From: Lycocorax pyrrhopterus obiensis
Lineage: Eukaryota > Chordata > Aves > Passeriformes > Paradisaeidae
Direction: 5' to 3'
Length of the DNA: 64,000 nt
Assembly: GCA_014706295.1 (NCBI GenBank)
Contig: JACSVZ010000002.1
Location: 21,486,757 to 21,550,756 of the forward strand
A program made the position numbers and the translations under genes. The notes under the pieces are model-generated. The model was given only the letters and a program-made list of their open reading frames with translations, did no database searches and was not told the DNA's origin. This document shows, one piece after another, positions 59,901 through 64,000 of the stretch (positions are counted from its first letter, which is position 1; each line of letters begins with the position of its first letter).

Positions 59901-62900
59901 TTTTCATTTCTGTAAAATGCTGATGTTCTGATTCCGATATATCCGTGCCACTCTTGCTAGCTTGAAGAGCAACAGATCTTGAGAAAAACTGAAGGAAAAA
60001 TTCATTTATGTACAGTATAGTCTCTAAATTTGACTCCCTGTTTCTTGGTGGGTCATGACTAGCTGCTTGGGGGATTGGGTGTATTTAAACAGAGCTGCTG
60101 TTGATATAAAAGTAAGTTTTGAGTGGAATCAGTTTATTCAGGCAGGGTACAAAAGTCCCTGGAAATCCAGCACTGAAGCTATCTTTTACTTGTTCCTACT
60201 CTTAGTTTTTGCAGTTCTGTGAGCTGTCACTGCCTGTGCCATTCTGTGGAGGTATCCAAGGGAGTGAATTCCTGCCTTTGTTCATTATCTGTACACCTCA
60301 TGCATTGGCAGGTGAAGCCTTCCTGTTGCTGTGAGTGGGAACCTGCACCATGGCAAAGTGCTGCTGTAACGGGTCCTTTTCAGATGGAGAGGCAATACAC
60401 GTAACAGTATAGAGGACACCACATAGACCTTACTGGAGCTGGAGTGACTTGTAGGGGCCAACCTTGGCCTCTCTGCCCTTTGGGAACCAGGCTTTGAGAG
60501 ACACAGTGGCAACTGAAGTTAGCAGAGAGGAAATGGAACGTGGAGGGGAAGCCAAGGGGAAGGAAGTAGCAGCATCCTTTCAACTTGGGGACAACAAAGA
60601 AGCTGAATCCAATGAGGTGCATAATGCTTCCAGTTTAGTTGTAGCTGCAAGAGTGCTGCGAGCTGCTGTACTGTGTGGTAGGTATAATACAGTAACAGTG
60701 TTTAACAGTAAAGGGGAGCTCACCTTGACAGTCCATAAATGCTGAGGTAAATAAGAGGTAGAGGCATAAAGTACTCCTGCTTTGTTAAAGAAAACAGAGC
60801 CCTTTCTTCTTCCTGCAGTGATTAGCAGAAGTGATAGTGATATTGGGTGCTTCCTCTTGTTTCTTCCCACCTTTGTGATTGTCATTACTGAAACATGGTG
60901 TCTTTCATCCTTTATAAGCAGAGGTATACACAGCAGCAAGTATTTCTCAAGTGATTTTGTGAGACTTGCTAAGAAAACAGCACCAAATTAAATTAAAAGC
61001 TGCATTTGTACTGCTGCTGTGAGGAAATTAATGTATCAGCAGTTTTGTCCAGCCCTCTTGCTCTTCACCATACTGTGAAAAGTTGTGCAAGGTGAAAGGT
61101 TAAGATCCAAGCATCTCATATGTCGGTCTACATGTCAAGTACTCCTCATGTGAGGGATACGCAGTTTGCATCCAGGGTAGGAGGCATCCATCTGACTTGG
61201 GTGTCTGCAGTCTTCAAGTGTCTGCATTGTAGTGAGTCACCCACGGTCCTTTTACAGACAAGAGGATCTAATCTTCTCAGCTAATGGAGCTGAGTATCAT
61301 TCCTGTCACCTGGAGTAAGCACATTTCGTCAGATGAATCGTGCTGTGTGAATCTCTGCTGACAAGCATGGCAGCCTACACAACACCATTTGTGTTCCCAT
61401 TTAGTCAGATAAATCCTCCCTCGGTGTTGCCTCCCTCAGTGTTGCTCTCTGGCTTGGCCTTGAGCTACTGAATATATACAGTGTAATAAACTATGTGAAG
61501 GAACACACACTTGGATTACCTGGCTTTTCAAGACTCAAACAAGAGTTATTGTCTATTTACATTTCTAAACCATTTGTCTCTGTAGCATTATGCTTATGAG
61601 CCTAAGTGTTTCAGTCCCAAGAGTAAATAAACAAAAAGAAAGGTTTAGAAACAAGTAAGGAGGCTTGTAGAGTTGTTTGGACTTGCCTATATGTTTTGCC
61701 ATGTTTTTAATTAGCTTTGTATTCCCAAGGGTTGATTTATTCTGGATTAAACTGCATCGGTGCTCTCATCTTTGTCTGTTTTCTCATACTGGCATTTGTG
61801 TAGCAATGTGGTAAACCAGATCAAGGAAGCTATCCAACTGAAAACTCTTGTATGTATCAGCTCAGTCTTCACCTGGATCATTTCCCTGACTGGATTCATC
61901 AGAAATTACACAAATGCTATTGCTGGTGCAGCAGAAAGGGCTGGGAGGTGCTGGTAAGGGAAAACAAGGACTTCATGGCAGCCGTGCCAGTTGATGCAGG
62001 ATTGCATTTTTTTGTAGAAGGAAATATGACACCACACCATTGCTCAAAGTAAAAGCATAAAGAATTTTTTGAAAAACCTATTTGCTTCCAGTAGACAAAA
62101 AACTGCATTATACAGTTAATACTGGCAGACCTGGTCCTGGGTGCTGACAGACGATTTGAGGCAGTTTCATCTGCAACTGTGTCTGTCAGAACAGGTTTTT
62201 GTCTCTGCCTAGGATTTCCAGTTTGTACCCTGCATGGAAGTTTAAACAGACTTTCATCCACAGTTTCAACTCAAGTGTACTGTGACATGTAGTCCTCAGG
62301 AGTGTTTCTCCCAGTTGTAGGGCAACAGGTGAGTTAGTACCTGAGTCGTCTTTTCTCTGGATGCTCTAAATGGCTTGAGAGGAAGCAATATATTTTAGTT
62401 CATTTGAATGCTAAAGAAACATGGGGGCAGTACTGGCACTTACCATAGTCTTCTGGTAGAGCAACTTTTGCCAGCAAGTCATCAGCATAGGGTTTGACAT
62501 GGTTAGCAATGCCTCGTAGTGTCTGGTCCCTCCTCTCTGATCTGTCAGCTAGAGTGATTCCCACTTTCCTTCAGTTAATTGCTGTACTTTCCTTACCTAC
62601 TGCACTTCTGCATTGATGTCTCCAAGATTGGAGTGTCTGCTGAGAGATAAGAACTTTTCACTCTTTATCCTATACTTCCTCCTTCTGTCCCAGTGCTGGC
62701 CCTCACATATCTTGAAAGGCTTGGTTTGTGTTTGCTGATGACAGACAGGAAAGTGTGCTAGGGAGTGTTCATGGCCTTTTCTTGTTTTTGTTTGAGTTGG
62801 GCAAGCATTGCTAGGGCAGTAAATGGATCCAGGAGCTCTGGAGACAGGACTGATGGTTTGCAGGGGGTGAGGTGGACAAGGGCAGGAGGGGATAAACTTG

Positions 62901-64000
62901 TCCAGGCTTTGCACTGTGTTTGCAGAATGGGAGTCATCAGCTCAAGATGGGAGCTTTCTTTACTTCCCTCTGTGTTGTGCTCCTGGCAAGTTCTGAAACC
63001 TGCTGAGTAGCATGCTGACCTGGACAAATATTACAGTAGTTGAAAAGGCTACTTGGGGTAATAACATTGACAGACACAGTGAAGCACAGCGATATACTTG
63101 CTCTTTTAGCTTTACTGCTAGTACCCAGAATGTCTTTGCAATATTCACAGCTTATTTCAGCATTTGAAGTCCTGGCAAATAACTTAAGCTTGGGCCAGTC
63201 TCTAGGTTCATGATGTGTGATTTACAGGACCCAGGAACACAGATTTTGAAATGAGAGCTGTATTTTTGTTGTTTTATGGTGTACCTGTGTGTGGGGACAG
63301 TTATATTTTCCCTACTACAAAAACATTAATTTGAAGACACTTGTTTTCTTCAGAAGTTAACTGTCCTATAAGAACAAAGGAATTTTTACTTCATTCTTTA
63401 GTATACTGATAGTTGAAACTTTTTAGAGGGAGCTATGGCATTAGACTTAGTCAATAAAAATATTGTTGTTAGCATGTTACATGAACATTAAATACACAGT
63501 TGCTTCAAGGAGCCTGAAGCAGTAGGAACTAGAACTTAAAATGGGATGAGTTTGCTTATTGCTGTAAGCTATTGAGTTGTAACTGCAGTGGGCTTTGGAA
63601 TATTAAATTTGTAAAAGTACTTTAAAAATCAGTTGTTGAAGGAAGAGAATCTGACATACTAAAGGTCTTGTTGAAAACCATTAATTTTTCCAGACATTTG
63701 ATAAGGCCTTCCTTCTTCAGGTCAGGTCAGATACTAATACTTACCTGCTCTATGAAGCTTTACCTCAGCAAAAACTACTTGCTGTTCTTTAGCTGTGTTC
63801 AGAATCTTGGTGAAGATGTTGTTTTAATTAGTAATTTTACCTGTATGTAATCTTTCAGTGAATTGGGCGGGGGGGAAGTGTTGCATTTCATTTGTTTGGG
63901 GTTTTTTAAGGCGTGGTTTACTATGGCTGCTTAAAGAGCTGAGTGAGCCCTCTCAGCAGATGTCGTTAGAAAGGAGGTCAAAGTAGTGTCATGTCACAAG
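53970..64000 (+). other. FAM171A1: FAM171A1 intron 1, 5' part
   Basis: Assigned as intron because it follows a donor after the signal-peptide exon and no later FAM171A1 exon is recognisable. The exon 2 domain expected to begin with E-V-T-L-K-V is not seen in any frame. The first 900 bp are still CpG-island DNA; after about 54900 the sequence is ordinary, AT-leaning and without a recognisable interspersed repeat. Notable simple sequence: G/T-rich tracts at 56900-56945 and 57825-57855, an A/C-rich stretch at 57015-57040, a TC stretch at 58527-58541 followed by 16 T at 58553-58568, and a 15-bp perfect-but-one tandem duplication at 61415-61444. A 317-codon ORF at 54198-55151 is composition-driven. 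Confidence 0.75.

Noticed and set aside
1..64000. CRISPR arrays, bacterial operons, rRNA or tRNA genes, mitochondrial insertions
   Set aside because: No regularly spaced repeats, no recognisable cloverleaf or rRNA core and no mitochondrial gene fragments were seen while reading. The sequence is vertebrate nuclear DNA.

Overview
This window looks like avian genomic DNA: AT-leaning, almost gene-free intergenic sequence with two GC-rich islands and several CR1 retrotransposon copies in both orientations. CR1 is the dominant interspersed repeat of birds (also found in turtles and crocodilians). No SINE family, bacterial-style operon or compact gene is visible. A solo LTR with a 5-bp target duplication is also present. 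I think its general look is passerine-like, but this is an impression from memory and could not be searched.

The one protein-coding gene I can identify is FAM171A1 (astroprincin, a type I membrane protein), on the + strand. Only its first coding exon is present (53876-53969: 31 full codons plus one base of the next). It sits inside a large CpG island (about 53060-54870) that must hold its promoter and 5' leader. Everything from 53970 to 64000 reads as the 5' part of intron 1. No piece of the conserved extracellular domain that should follow in exon 2 is visible, so exon 2 is expected beyond the right edge.

Layout: 1-9539 is unannotated intergenic DNA. At 9540-10605 lies a decayed CR1 carrying part of its reverse transcriptase. 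At 15093-15748 are two abutting CR1 3' ends of different subfamilies, followed within about 130 bp by a compact CpG island (15880-16260) that belongs to no recognised gene. A 639-bp solo LTR lies at 19128-19766. From 19772 to 53060 there is intergenic DNA with a short CR1 tail at 34009-34106, an old CR1 body at 36240-37410, a CR1 tail grown into a pentanucleotide microsatellite at 44976-45145, an inverted pair of CR1 copies at 49872-51641, and several microsatellites and small tandem duplications. From 53060 onward comes the FAM171A1 promoter island, exon 1 and intron 1.

The most interesting part is the FAM171A1 leader. Two upstream ORFs are chained to each other and to the main start codon by overlapping stop/start codons (TGATG, then ATGA). 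Upstream of them are a triplicated 13-bp unit carrying a CAGGTGAGC motif, a CTCF-like site and a long C-rich tract. If the transcription start lies 5' of 53719, this suggests translation controlled by reinitiation. I found no new enzymatic or defence system here. The long ORFs on both strands of the GC-rich islands are explained by base composition.
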